Below, one piece after another: positions 43,691-55,724 of a stretch of 64,000 nucleotides of DNA. Source of the DNA: Diplocarpon mali (Eukaryota; Ascomycota; Leotiomycetes; Helotiales; Drepanopezizaceae); NCBI GenBank assembly GCA_024741835.1, contig JAENRP010000070.1, positions 110,590 to 174,589 of the forward strand. Direction: 5' to 3'. Made by a program: the position numbers and the translations under genes. Below the pieces are notes generated by a model, which was given only the letters and a program-made list of their open reading frames with translations, ran no database searches and was not told the origin of the DNA. Each line of letters opens with the position of its first letter. Within the stretch, counting starts at the first letter, position 1.

Positions 43691-44722
43691 GGAGCTGGAA
43701 GAACTGGTTGGGGAGCTGTGGTTGTCAGGATGGATGCGCTTCTAGGGGATGGAGCACGTACTCGGCGACGTCAAGTGGTCCTCTGGTCGGGCGCCTGGGG
43801 AGGGCTGCTGCACACATCAGCTGTGGACAGCATCAAGAAGGATTAGCAATTGCGCCGTCTCTCCACGTCTGTCGTCCTCGTCGGTGCCCTTCTTCCGCGC
43901 ACTCCTCTGACAACCGCGGCCTGGTGTCTCGGACGTGGGACACCAACAGCTGGACGCATTGCTCACTCCCACCAGGGAACCGGTCGTCAACGAGATCCTC
44001 GTTTGACGATGATGGCTTCGCGGATCGCCACGTGATCTAGCATGCAGTCGGCCTCGTGCCGGCCAGGAGACATCGACCCAGCAGAGCCCCAATCCACTTG
44101 GCCGGAAGGCGAGCGGACCACGACAGAAGGGCCTTGTCGTCGGGGCTTCTGGAGACAAGGGCGCTTGGAGATGATGCGGTGCGGCCTTGTTCCATTCCCA
44201 GACGGCGCGCGGGCAACGGTAAACAGATGGGAGATCACTGACCTCGACCAGAGGAGGCATGCCGGACATGCTTCTTGGGTGTGGGAGCTCCTGGGGCAGG
44301 ATTCATGGCGGTGTCGTGACGATGATCGGGGCGATGGGAGCCAGCGGCCAAGACGTGAGGTTGCCAGCTTTTATGCACAGGCATAACTCAAGCGAGATTG
44401 CACGGGTTTCGGTTATTCTTGGACGCTTCCCCCTTATCCCCGAGAGAGAGAGATCACGACCCAGAAACCAATGCCGCTGATTTGAAAATAATGTATTTGT
44501 GAATATATGTGGTATTGTTTAGTGAGGGTGGTACCAAAAAAATTTACATTTCTGAAGGACGAGTCTCTTCGTCGGATATAGTAAGTCATCAGCGGACCCA
44601 TCCAGTTGTCGCTACCCACCCCAGAAGCCGACCAGAACCATACGCCGTCCCTAGATCCATCCTCCCTTCATACACCGAACCCAGCCGTGCGGTGACTGGC
44701 AGAGAAGTATCTGACCTCAGGC
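43691..44722. other. Spacer without a recognisable gene
   Basis: Promoter side of the TRAPPC12-like gene plus the 3' side of the type II membrane protein gene. Only short overlapping frames are seen; an A/T-rich patch around 44480-44560 may be the 3' processing region of the latter. Confidence 0.5.
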
Positions 44723-46218
44723 TCAGATATAAGTCGCCGACCACACTCCGTTGCGCTCCGTACTCTCCGCCAGCTTGCCATCGATGAGACGGAAGAAAGT
44801 CGACTCGGTCTGCCACCCGAGAGACGCGATCTCAGCTCCCACCCCGTCGCTCGGTTGCCAAGACAAGTCTCGGTATGGGGTTGGGTCCCAGCCCGCGGTA
44901 GAGATACCGGTCGTGGAATTCGGCTCCAAGGCTCCTCGACTGATTTGCGAGAATGCTTCGGTAGATGCGTTGGTAGCCGACAGCTGATAGACTAGGCTGT
45001 CGGATCCTGTGAAGTACACACTGAGCGTGTCGGATCCGATCATGTAGTTGGAGGTGATGGCTGCTACCGGATCCCATTGGTCGATGGGGTCTGAGAGTAT
45101 CGCTGTCGCTGTGGCTCAGGTGTTAGTAGGCTCTCTCTTGGGGTTGAGCGAGGGGAGGACGTACGATTTCTCCACTTCCCGCTCGGGACGTCGTAGATGA
45201 CATTGTATAGTTGCTTCTTCTTCGCATCGACGTACATCATGAGGATGTTCCCGGAATCTCCAAGGATCGACGCGGAAATGCTACTGCCGCTCAAAGCTTT
45301 CCCGGAGATCGCCGCTCCGTGCGACCAGGTCCCGTCTCCAGACGAGCTGAGCTGAGTGATGTACTTGTCGGTGTTGTGGTAGAAGACCCGATAGCCGGAA
45401 GATTTGATGTAGACCGAGTCCAGAGGCGACTGCTTGTGGATCGGGTAAGTGATATCTTTGGTGATGATATCGTTTGATAGCGTCGTGCACTCTTCCGAAT
45501 CGCAGGTGATGTTGGCCAGCACAATGTTGCTATCGTGAATGTAGAACAGGTTGATGTAGATAAGTCCGTCGGTTCCGAGGACGCTTGTCACTGTCATCGC
45601 CGCATCGAGATCTGGAACGATGGTGAAGTTCAGAGCTTGGTCCGGCGTCCAGCCCCCAGTCCCATTATTGCTCCGCAGTGAGATCGCGCCGCTGGTCATG
45701 TTCGTATGCACGATTTGCATGTTCCATTCCGCGTTCTCTTCGCCCACGAAGACGCCCGACACCGTGAGTGCCGCGTATCTTGTGCGCGCCTGATCCCTGA
45801 CCGTCACGAGTACTGCAATTCCAATGATGCTCGCGCATAACATCAAGAATCCCACGCCAGTCGCAATCATGAGGAAGCGCCGCCTCGACAGACCCAAGAT
45901 CTTCCGACCCGGCCTCCTCTCCGACGCTTCTTCTGATGCCGGCTCTCGGGTGGTGTGAGCCGCGAGGGTCCTTGAGAGTGGTGATATTGTGTTTGCGCTC
46001 GCGGCACTAGATTCCCCTTCCTGTGGAGCATAATGGATTAACCCTGGCGGGATCTCGACCTCGACCACCGTGGGGTAACGCTCATCGTCACGCATCGTGT
46101 ATTTCTCGGCCGGTATATGCGCCGTCTTTGGGAAAGCGTGGGGCGACGCTGGACTTTGGGAGATCTCTATTCCATAGTTGTACGAGGGTGGTGGATATTG
46201 GTTGCGCTCGCTTGCCAT
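44723..46218 (-). CDS. Type II membrane protein with a lectin-like beta-propeller-type ectodomain
   Basis: Exons (minus) are 45165-46218 and 44723-45108 with a 56-bp intron; 479 residues. Residues 1-114 are cytoplasmic, Pro-rich at first (NQYPPPSYNYGIE) and ending in RRPGRKILGLSRRR. One membrane helix spans about 116-140 (LMIATGVGFLMLCASIIGIAV). The 340-residue lumenal or extracellular part contains at least six N-glycosylation sequons (NMT, NGT, NFT, NIT, NST, NAS) and repeated strands of the kind seen in fungal fucose-specific-lectin-like propellers (TDGLIYINLFYIHDSN, DSLVYQLSATNAS, then GWQTESTFFRLIDGKLAE). Lectin activity is inferred from the pattern only. The stop follows TWSATYI-like sequence; an extra 3' intron cannot be excluded. 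Confidence 0.75.
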
Positions 46219-48941
46219 GGCATACTTGTCATCCCCTGGCTATGGTGGTGTTAGATCGGTACGACATGGTTGATTTTTCTTTTCTTTTTTCCGTACCTTA
46301 TATGATGGGTTGTTGTCCATTATGGTCTAAGAGCGACTCGGTCGTGTCGCGAGATATCAACTTTGGACTGGCAAGGAGATTGGCGCTGACTGTAGAGACT
46401 GTGGGAGTGTAAACAAAAATTATGGGAACGAGTAGAAGGGAATGTGGTTGGACGTCATTAGGTGCCAAAATAGTATTAAATCAAGGAAAGGCGAGCGAGG
46501 GTAGGACTAGAAGCTTAGGAGGAGGCCGCCGTGAGATAAAGAAAACGCAATCATGGCGAGGGTCAGGGAAGCGGGCGTATGACAATCAAGCCAGCCGGCG
46601 CAGGGCTGTTGACGGCCCGTGTTGGAATAGCTGGGGCCCCTGATGCACCGGTCGCCCTCATATCTCTGCTGAGTCCTAATCAAACAAAATTCCGTCTGAG
46701 CCTGAATGTGGGATGGTCGTCATCTCGTCTAGGTCACCACAGAATCCTTTGCCAGGGATGATGAGGCTCCCCAGGTGCACTGATACGGAAGGACGTTATT
46801 GATGCTTCCCAGCACCCCAGAGGTCCACCACAGGATCGACGATGTCTCTGCGGGCAATACTCTGCCTGTTGAGAGACCAGACGGGGTCCGAACAAAGAAG
46901 TGGAGGGAGCAAAGAATCCGAGAATAGCGAGTAGGCCGAAACCCAGAAGCCCCAGACGGTTGACTCAGTGCCAGCCTACAGGATTTTGCAAGATCCGAGT
47001 CGAGGGTTTCCATGACCTGCTCACTGCCTCGAGCCCAAAGAACACATTGGAGAGCTCCAGGGAGTGTTGTCTTCGGATCCAGCCCTGCTGACGTCTCGTT
47101 GTCTACGGGCAGGAGCGTAGCTTTGATCGGGCGATCGTATCGGAGTCGCCGCAGCAACTAGCTTCGGCCCGTGTCCCTGGGGAAGCAGAGTTCTACGCAT
47201 TGGTGTGATAAACTTTCGCTTCGTCTATTTCTGTCCGTAGAACTTCGCGAGTATCATGGGTTCTCATCCTTCTCCACGTGACTCATGTTGGGTTGATCCT
47301 CTTTGTTTTGCCCCCTGGCTTCGAGGTGGATACGCAATGCTTTGATGGGTGGAGCAGGCTGAGGTTTCGTTGCAGGTTCGGAGGATTGCACAGCAGGCCC
47401 TCCGGCCATTGTGCTCTCTGGCAATCTTCGATCTTGCTGACTCCTTGGCGAAGATCAGCCAAGTCTGTCGGTGGTTAAGATGTCAGGGTTTCGGTTAGTC
47501 GAGGCTTGAGGCGCTTGACCCGCTCGAGATTAGCGAGACTGGCTTGTTTACTCGGGTACTGCTGCCCTCCGTGCAGACTTCAGCATCCCCCTCCCCTCCC
47601 GCCGAACCGAAGACGGGGGTATCGATTCCAAAAGCTGGAGCAGAACTGGAGCTCGTGTGGCTAAGCTTTTCAAGAACTTGACAAGTCGCATTAAGCAGAT
47701 CCAGCGCCTGCTGTTCCCCAGAAGTTTCTGTAGCTATTTATAGACCAGAGTTTTGGCTTCTGCGATTTCGCTTCGCACCGAACGAGGGCATTTGACCCCT
47801 CAGATTGCCCGGCATAGCACATAACTCGTCAAGGTATTTCCGTTCTCCAAGGCGGTGCAGAGGTAGGCATATCCATTACATGGACTTTGACTGATCGAAA
47901 ACTCACCTGCCCCCATGAATCGAAGGTCCACATTTGTCCACAACTGCAACCCACCGAGAAAGGAATCACACTTTTAAATTTTGTTTTGAGGGGGAGACGG
48001 ATGGGGAGAGGGGAGATGGATTGAAAGAGGGGGGTGGAGAGAGGGGGATGGAGAGAGAGAGGAGGGGGGCTGTATCAAGGATTCAAGTCTCCTTGCGAGA
48101 TACGAGTCGCCATCCCTCCACGACTCTACGGTTTCCACCTTGCCAGCCTCTCGCACTCGGCCACTTCGCCGAAGCCTCTCGTCCCCAAGGATGGATACAT
48201 GCTGGCTGGTCCGCAGCCTGCCTCTCGATTTCCGTGCGCCTGAGAGTTCCGAGGCGAGCGCGAGGCTCTCTCGCGTGTGCTTCGTGCCGGTGGGCTGCAA
48301 TCGCTCAGGCGCTTTTCTTCACGCGGAGGTCGTCTTCGCAATCCATTGTTCCTTGATCTCGACTGCTTTCCTCCGAGCGTAGGCTGCGAGGGTACTCTTC
48401 CGTAGGTTTGCAAGGTTCCGTGTATGCTCATGTGTTTTTGAATCGGCCGGCCTGCCACGACATCCCGGTTCTGGCTCACCAGTAGTACCGAGTAGGAGAC
48501 GGGTCACCGTCACAGCATGCTACGAGCGTGTTAGTGATGTGGGTCAGGTGCTTGGAGGAGGATCTCATAGGGCTGTTACAGATTGATGAGAGACAGTCGG
48601 ATCCCCGCTTTTATCTTTCTTGGAAATGATACTACAGTGGTCGTTGACAAGAACTCCCACCGATATCTATTCTGAGCACTCGGAGGAGCTGCTCATAATC
48701 TTGGCGTCGGTGCTGAGTTCGAGGGCAGGATTCTTACCACATTGCCGCTGGGCGATCAACGATCAGTCAAAACCTGAATCTTCACTGAGAATAAAGTCGA
48801 GCCGTCTCCCGAAAACCCAACCGGGCTGGGGAAGATACAAGGTCGGCCGACTCTTTCCCCGCAAGCATGATATCGCTCCTCGCGCTTCGGAACAATTCTC
48901 TCTCCGCCCATCACAACATGAGATTCCTCCACGCTCTCAAC
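46219..48941. other. Accessory spacer with a purine-rich tract
   Basis: No recognisable gene in 2.7 kb. A 143-codon minus-strand frame at 46729-47157 and others are unsupported. A G/A-only tract with GGAGAG-type units occupies about 47990-48068. Confidence 0.45.
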
Positions 48942-49835
48942 CTACCCAAAATTTCGCGTCAGTTCAAGGCCATGGACGTGGTGCTTCTTCAGACCCATCA
49001 GCACATCACCTACCACACCCTCTGGCAAATGACGTCCCGTCATCCAGACTTGCAGAGCCAAAAAAGAAATTATCCAAGCCAACCGCCCTGCCGCCAAAAG
49101 ATCGAGTACTGTCTGCTCTAGCGACGACTCATATGCACTGTGCCGAAGAGTCGACCAGTTCTCGCTCCCCGCCATCCCAACTAGTGGTCTCGGGCCATCC
49201 ATCGTCATCCTCTGCAGCTCCGGTATCAGCAAGCGTTCCGCGAGGGCCCAGCGCTCGGCATGGGTCATCACATTCGCGCCCCAATCTTTCTGGAGGAGTT
49301 TGGCAGAGATCATGGCGTCGAGAGGCTGGCAATCAGTTGGAAATCTCCCATTGGCATGACCGGAGCTGACGAGGACGGGGTCACCAGCTTGATCTCTTTT
49401 GCGCAGAGTGGAAAGATTTGGTAGTCTGATCGGCTGAATCAATGAAGTTTGCGAGAAGAGCTGCGAGGCACGCTACCGTCTCGCTGAGATGGTCCGGCAC
49501 AAATGGAAGCCATCTCCTCACCTTTTGTAGGCTTGATTTGACTCTTGAGAATCTTGTTGATCTGCTTGATCTGGAACGGGACAAAGTCATTCAGAATGGG
49601 TATGGTTTGTGTGTAGAGGTATGTGAGGTGCGGTATTCGCAATGGAGAAGGGTGTTTTTCCCTTACCAATGGATATTCGAAGCTCTGCCGCGTTCAGGAC
49701 GTCCCTCTCGGAGCAATTGAGGAGTGGTGTATTTGGTCGTGTGATTGTTGGCAGGATTCGAATCTCATGGCATCTGATTGACTGGCCGTTCGAAATGTAG
49801 GTGACGCTCGATACTATCGTAGATGTGCGCAGCAT
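48942..49835 (-). CDS. Hypothetical protein, four exons (216 aa)
   Basis: A minus-strand model with exons 49667-49835, 49522-49570, 49385-49433 and 48942-49325; all three introns (96, 88, 59 bp) are GT-AG, carry CTGAAT/TTGAT/CTGAT branch-like sites and keep phase (1, 2, 0). The last exon is the strongest: it reads as an amphipathic, Leu/Trp-rich sequence (ISAKLLQKDWGANVMTHAER, WALAERLLIPELQRM, TVLDLLAAGRLAWIISFLAL) without low complexity. The small middle exons are uncertain, since neighbouring frames are also open. No signal peptide and no known family. Confidence 0.45.
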
Positions 49836-50172
49836 TGCTGTCTCCTCTATCAACGGAGACCGTGTGTACACATTTCTTGGAGGCTGCTCGCAATGGCGCG
49901 CCGAGGTTGGCACTTTGGATGGCGTGGCGCGGATGCGACATCCTCAGCCTCAGGCCGCACCAGCCATTCCACCCGCACGAGCGCTTGTCCGCCGTCGGGG
50001 CTCGGGGGCGATCCGGTCACGTGCGCTGCCGTACCACCCTCGCCCCTCTGGCCGACACGTTTTCCGGCGGCGGGTCACCGCTCGCCAGGACAGCTTTCCC
50101 ACACCAACTCGGCCGCTGCGCGGTCTCCCCTCCTGCCCGGCTGCTCCCCCGCGCCGACGTGCAGACCAGAAT

Positions 50173-51930
50173 TTGTTGCACGTCGCAGCAGCAGCCGACG
50201 TTTCCGAAGCCTCGGGTAAAGGCTCCGCCCCCCCTCTGGCGCCCATCTCCGGCTCCCATTCCCATCGATGCTCTCGCTCTCGCTCTCACAGCACTCCTCC
50301 GGCGCACGCCGCCTCCCGCTCCCGCTCCCGCTCTCGTAGCACTCCCCCCGCGCACGCCGCCATCCCGCTCCCGCTCCCGCTGCCCCACCCGCTCTCCCAC
50401 CCGCTCCAATGATAGCCGCTGCCGCGAAGGCATCGAGGTGTTTTTGTTGCAGGTCGACAGATCCGGCGCATATCCGACGGCGGATGCCCGACGGGGCGTG
50501 GCGGCTGCCGTTCCGCCCCGTCTCAGGAATCGGGATTCGTTTCGACTTTTTCGCCCTCCTCCCCCCGCCGCCATCCCCGCGACGGGTCCGGATGTTGGGG
50601 TGTCTGTTGCACGTCGTAGAATGCGGAAGCCATCCGGTCGGAAAAGGACGACTCTTCTACACTGGCCGGAAGTGACAACGTCGATCGAACTCTTGATCCG
50701 CGGTCCCCCTCCCCGAAGCGCCGGCTCTTCCCTTGTTGCACATCGCAAAGAAGAGGAGCCGGGCGGGTGTCGTCGTTCCTGACCCGCGGCCAGATCGCGC
50801 CATGCTCAGCGGCGAACGGTCCCGTCGGCCTCGCACCGCTTCCCGGGCCTTCAATCCCGCCGCCATGCATGCCCACCACGCGACCTGCTCTCTCCGGCTC
50901 GAGGGGACCGATGCATCGTGACTTTTTGTTGCACGTCGTGCACGGCTGGCCGGCTCTTGCGTGCGGCAAGTCTGTGGTGTGGTGCTACGTGCGCGTCCCG
51001 TTGTCGGGGAAGCAGGTGATCTGCCGCCGGCTGGTCGGCGGCTTGCTGTGTCCGTCCCGGACATCGTGCTGATCGTCGGCATCCAAGGGCGGCGACCGTG
51101 CGGGAGCTCCCTTGCGCACGGCTGTCTACGGGGGCTTTCGTCTACGCGGCTTCGGTGCGTGTTGGGTGGCGGTGAAGGGAGGGGGGATGGTGTAGATGAT
51201 TTTCTATTTTCTATTCTCTATTTTCTATTGTCATACTTTCTACTGTTGTATGTTGAATCATTATACCGGGGCAGCAGCAGCAGTAGTAGTCCCGCGGCTC
51301 GTGCCGGAGCTGGTGGTACACCCCAGGAGATCTCTCCCAGGAAACGATTCGTGAGTACCACAGACGGAAACGCCCACAGATGGTGTCAGAGAGGCCGCGT
51401 CGATAGGCTGCTATGAGATGTCCGCACTTTACCTGCAATCGACGGGACTGATGCTTCCGCGTCCTTTCTTCGTTTTGTCGTAGAGTCGCCGACGCCATTC
51501 ACCCCTGGTCCTTGTCGGGAGAGAACGTCGACCATCTATTTATAAGCCAGCGACCTCCCCTATGTAGCAGCTTCAGAGCCGCGATTTCCATCCCCTCCGG
51601 ATCCGATACGCAGCTCCCCGTTCCTGGCCATGTCAAGACCGTGACAGGCGGAACCGTCAGAGAAGCGGACCACCTCCCCACAGCCAAAGACGCCGAAAGG
51701 CCAAAAGCAAAAGAAGTGAAGAGGGGAGAAGAGGGGAAAAAAAGAAAACCTGGAACGACTGGGGGAAAAGGAAGAAGATCAATGCCGGATCGGCAGCGAG
51801 GCCTCGAGCTGCAATCCCTCCCCTTCGCCCTCGGCCACACTCCCACAGGATGCAGGACGCGAGAATCTTGCCTGCTGGTCGGCACGCCAGCTCGCAGCTG
51901 GTCGGGGGCGCGTGTTTTGTTGCACGTCGT
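50173..51930. repeat. Six dispersed copies of a TTGTTGCACGTCG motif
   Basis: Copies on the plus strand at 50173 (TTGTTGCACGTCGCA), 50444 (TTGTTGCAGGTCGAC), 50604 (CTGTTGCACGTCGTA), 50733 (TTGTTGCACATCGCA), 50927 (TTGTTGCACGTCGTG) and 51917 (TTGTTGCACGTCGTA). Spacing is irregular (about 130 to 990 bp), all are in the same orientation, and flanks share little similarity beyond a preceding T run. Confidence 0.75.
50272..50400. repeat. ~65-bp tandem duplication of CTCCCG-rich sequence
   Basis: Two copies of an AGCACTCC-CC-GCGCACGCCGCC-type unit, each followed by several CCCGCT hexamers. Confidence 0.75.
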
Positions 51931-53950
51931 AATCCGAGGCCGACCCCGAGGACGGGCGAGCTGGTATGGCGTCCTTCCCTCTCTTCCCTCTCTCCCCCCT
52001 CGCAGAGCTCGCAGAGTGAGCGAGTCCCGCGGGCCAAACCCCGAGGCCGAGGTCGAGGCTCGGATCGGCGAGGGGCTTTGCGCAAATGCCTGCCCGGGTG
52101 TTTGGCGGATCGCCCTCGGTGGCCGCGGATCACCGGTGCATACAGCTCTCCCGTGCTGGCGAGAATCGAGATGGTCGCGGGGGTGCAGCACCGTGGAGAC
52201 CGTGGAGACCGTCGGCGGGAGGTAGGCAGGCAGGTTCAAATCTCGACTCCGGTACGTACAGGAGCATCTCGTGCCATGGCCGTGCGAGCCCTGCACTCCG
52301 CAGAGCCCCCATCTACCCACGTCCCTGAGGGTCGATCCCGCTCCTCGACCTCCCACGTCGTATCTCTTGCGCCGGTGACATCTTGATTCTGGGGATGAAA
52401 CCCCCTCGGCTCGTAAGGGCCTCTGCCCGTACTGAAGAGGATGCCCATACGAGGAGCGCCCGCCCCCCCCAGACGACACTGCCTCTTGCCATGTTGGCAT
52501 CATATTAGGTGTGCACAAATGATGACGCTTCTCGAACACGTTGAATATATTCGTAGTTGTAAAGCTTGCTCCCTCCAAGCTATTCTTAGAGAGCGAGAAG
52601 TAAATACAGTAGCGAGTGCCAAGCTACGCCAAGCCCAGAGTCACATGACTGGAATGTGACTAGTATTCCGATATGCGATGAACCTAGCGGTCAGGGGGGA
52701 GATGCACAGGCACAGTACCGCACGCGGCTGTTCGTGACAGGCGGCGGCGAGATGGCTCCCCGTCCAACATTCTGCTCATGTCGACGCAGCCACACGCTCC
52801 TCCGCACCTCCGCGCAGGATGTTCGCCGACCGTGGCTGCAAGAGCCTGGGCCTCGTCCTCCCCTCCCAGCTAGAATACACCGTGGAAAATCAACGTGGAG
52901 AGGACGTGACGAAAGGCAAAGCCCGATAGCCCGATAGCCCGAACGCCGTCCCGTGCGTGATCATACGGCTCTCGCACTTCTCATCTTCGCAGACGCCGTG
53001 GACCCCCCCCCCCCCCCTCCACGATCAGCAACTCGTGGACGTCGGGGGTATGGCCACTTGGAGAAGAGAGCGAGAGCAGGCCGAGTCTCCGAGCCGGGAG
53101 CCGCAAGGACAGAAAGTTAGATCCTGCGGATCATTTGACTCGGCTCACTCTTCCCATCTCGCAAGATGACTCGGTCGGGAAATCCGTAACTTCGTCGAAG
53201 ACGTGTCGCGGCAGCCGAGAGAGTACGAGGTATCGTCTGTCCGTATCCCAGGCCGAATGTCTCGAATGCCTCGGACGTCGTGGAACCGTTTCCCGCTTGC
53301 CTCAACTACGTGCAGCATCGCCGCTCTGTGTCGGTGGCTCCGGCGCAGAAGAGGATCGTGAGAGCGCAGTCGTCGTACACTTGGTACTTGCTTATACACG
53401 ATATGATCCAAAGCCGAATTCTATTGAGCCCAAAAGACGGATTTCTCATATTACAAGCGTACGGTGAAGCATTATTCATGGCAGGACTGATGGACTCAAG
53501 TGTTTCCGTAACACACTCCTGGATCAAGCTAAGCGACGCCCTCTTTCTCCTCTCCATCTTGCTCCCTCGTACTCGAGCGGGCAGCGATTCGTAAACGAGG
53601 CCGTCCGAACAGCAGTACCACGATAACAATCAGGTGCTGAGAATTCCTATACTGCGCGATCCGCTAAGGGTTTTGATTGCCAAGGTATGAATCTGTGGAA
53701 CGCGTCAGACATTAGATCCGTTTCGCTGTACGAGGCAGCGAGAGCCTTCAAGTGGTGGAGGTATGCTACGGACGCTTCTACTACATGCGAGGCATACAAA
53801 CATTCGGCTTCGTATTGTATTGCCCATAGGGCACGCTACGTAACGGGTATACAGGGAGACGACGGCTCAACACCTGTACGTGGTGTCTCTTACGAACCTG
53901 CAGTCTCTTTAAGAGTCTGCAGAGCCGAGATTGAGTCTTTTCGACTATGA

Positions 53951-55391
53951 AATATCCAAGCCCTGAGTCGAATGAAGCTAGAACTTTTGGAAAGCTTTAA
54001 GATGAAAATTTTTAATTCTACCTCTGGTATCAATACCCTTGACTTCCGACCTCGACTTGGGTGCTCTAGGATTATTCAAATGTATATTTACGACTAGAGA
54101 AGAGGCTTTCTAAAGGATATAGAGGGGGAAAAGACGGGCTATAGTACGTAAGGAGGAGGAAGAGGATATATTTTGAAAGATATAAAGTTGGTAAGAAGGG
54201 TTACGATTGAGAGCCGCCGCCTTTTAATAAGACGCTCGATGTAATCAAATTAATAGCTGCTATTGGTATAAAAAGCTTGTCTTGGAATAGTGAACCAAGG
54301 CGACTCTATTTGTCAAGCCACCTTTTGCAAACGTGCTCGCCTAAGACTAAGAGGGAATAACTATCGACTAAGGTATAGGTTAGACTCTTAGTTAAAGAAT
54401 CGAGAATCATAGGTATAATAGGCTACATAATAAAGATACAAAGAGATTTGAGGCTTGATTCTCCTTGTACGTAAATCCAACTGTAGCGTTTTTCGCTTAT
54501 ACTATATAGTTTAGAACTAGTATAGTATATCATCAGGGAAAAAACGTATATGCAGTAGACAGGGGGGAAGGATCAGAGAAGTCCTAGTGGGGCAGAGCTC
54601 CCTGGCCTACATATTAGGAGTCCGCTAGAGCACGTGATGCGGCCGCTGCTACCGCCCAACCCTCGACCTCCGATGTTCCGTGCCGCCTGACCGAATCCGG
54701 AGGCCACGTGTATTTACAATAGTAGTAGGAGGTATAAGGTCTGTATTTATATATTACTTCACCAACGGGGTATTAAATGATAGTCGGGTGACGACTTGCT
54801 GCTCTTAAAGCTTAAAGTACGTTGACTTACTATAGAGCAGTATATAGAATAGATTATTAGAGCAGCACTACTAAGTACCTTGAGAATATAAGTCCTTGCG
54901 GGGGACTAGATTTCCGGATCGGATTAGGCACATGCGAGTTCTCCGTACATGCTTGTCCCGTAGCCTTACGCTACTTTAACTAATACCCAAGTATCATGTA
55001 GACAGCCTCGAATTCTCCATCAGGCCATATTTTGGCTTCCACTTGAAACTGAGCAGGGGCATGTATTTATCAAAGACAAAACATCGCTATACGCCTCGTA
55101 AAAGCCTATATCAGAAGTAGCACTTAGTCTGGAGGTGGATTATATATTATATTTGTTGCAGGCCACACCGACATAAATCCCCTCCATATGCAAAGGCAGA
55201 TTTACAAGAGGCTTTTATAAGTCAATATTCCTCTGTATAGTATTTGTTTGCCTAGCGACCAGTTAAACATCATATATGTTAAGGTACAAATAGCAGACCT
55301 ATAGTACAAATTGTACGGCTTAGCAAATTTACCATAGGCAAATAAACACCATGCGAAATAAGGTTCGACCTTGCAAACGTACCTTTGAAAC
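53951..55391. other. AT-rich transposon-derived flank, unassigned
   Basis: Composition changes sharply to AT-rich near 53.95 kb, with many TATA/TAG triplets and no open frames. No gene. A small GC-rich island at about 54630-54720 between two CACGTG boxes stands out. Probably relics of older insertions mutated by RIP. Confidence 0.5.
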
Positions 55392-55619
55392 TGTTAGAAA
55401 TATACAAGGTACGGAGATTACCGCATAGAGCGGAGGCTAAGGCTTGGTAAGCCTACGTAAGCCTACCTTGTATATATACTACTTCAGCTCTCTAGAACTA
55501 GAATATATACCTTTAGATTCTATTATAGTAGCAATTCCTAAAATCGATTAACTTAATCAATCTCTTCAATTAGAAAGAACTCTTAAACCTGCTTCTTAGT
55601 AAAACACAACTATATAACA
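55392..55619 (+). repeat. Possible 5' LTR of the copia element
   Basis: Begins TGTTAGAAATATACAAGG and may end at ATAACA, giving short inverted ends. It contains TATACAAGGTA repeated inverted as TACCTTGTATA, about 60 bp apart. It lies just upstream of the gag region. The matching 3' LTR is not in the window, so the limits are tentative. Confidence 0.35.
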
Positions 55620-55724
55620 CCTCTTTATATACCTTTACACATATACACCTTCTTCCCCTTTTTACCCCTATTTTCTACCCCCTTTTTACACTTTTTTTTT
55701 TTTTTCGATAACTTAATAATATAA

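Larger units (their letters stand above)
49836..53950. other. GC-rich accessory tract, no confident gene
   Basis: Dominated by long overlapping frames on both strands (for example 319 codons plus at 49823-50782 and 359 codons minus at 51499-52578) made of Arg/Ser/Pro-rich low-complexity sequence. Holds the six dispersed TGTTGCACGTCG-like motifs and a 65-bp repeat listed separately, a (TTTTCTA)n-like tract at about 51199-51235 and a C run at 53007-53022. The right end grades into AT-rich transposon sequence. Confidence 0.45.

Noticed and set aside
48620..49369. 249-codon plus-strand Ser/Pro-rich frame
   Set aside because: The opposite strand gives a better protein with phase-consistent introns; the plus frame is the Ser/Pro-rich complement.
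50173..50940. Repeated TCNK / DVQQ peptides in minus-strand frames as a protein repeat domain
   Set aside because: The peptides fall in different reading frames and derive from a DNA motif, so a nucleotide-level repeat explains them.
51499..52578. 359-codon minus-strand and 237-codon plus-strand frames
   Set aside because: Both are low-complexity translations of GC-rich sequence; composition drifts along the frame and no motif is recognisable.
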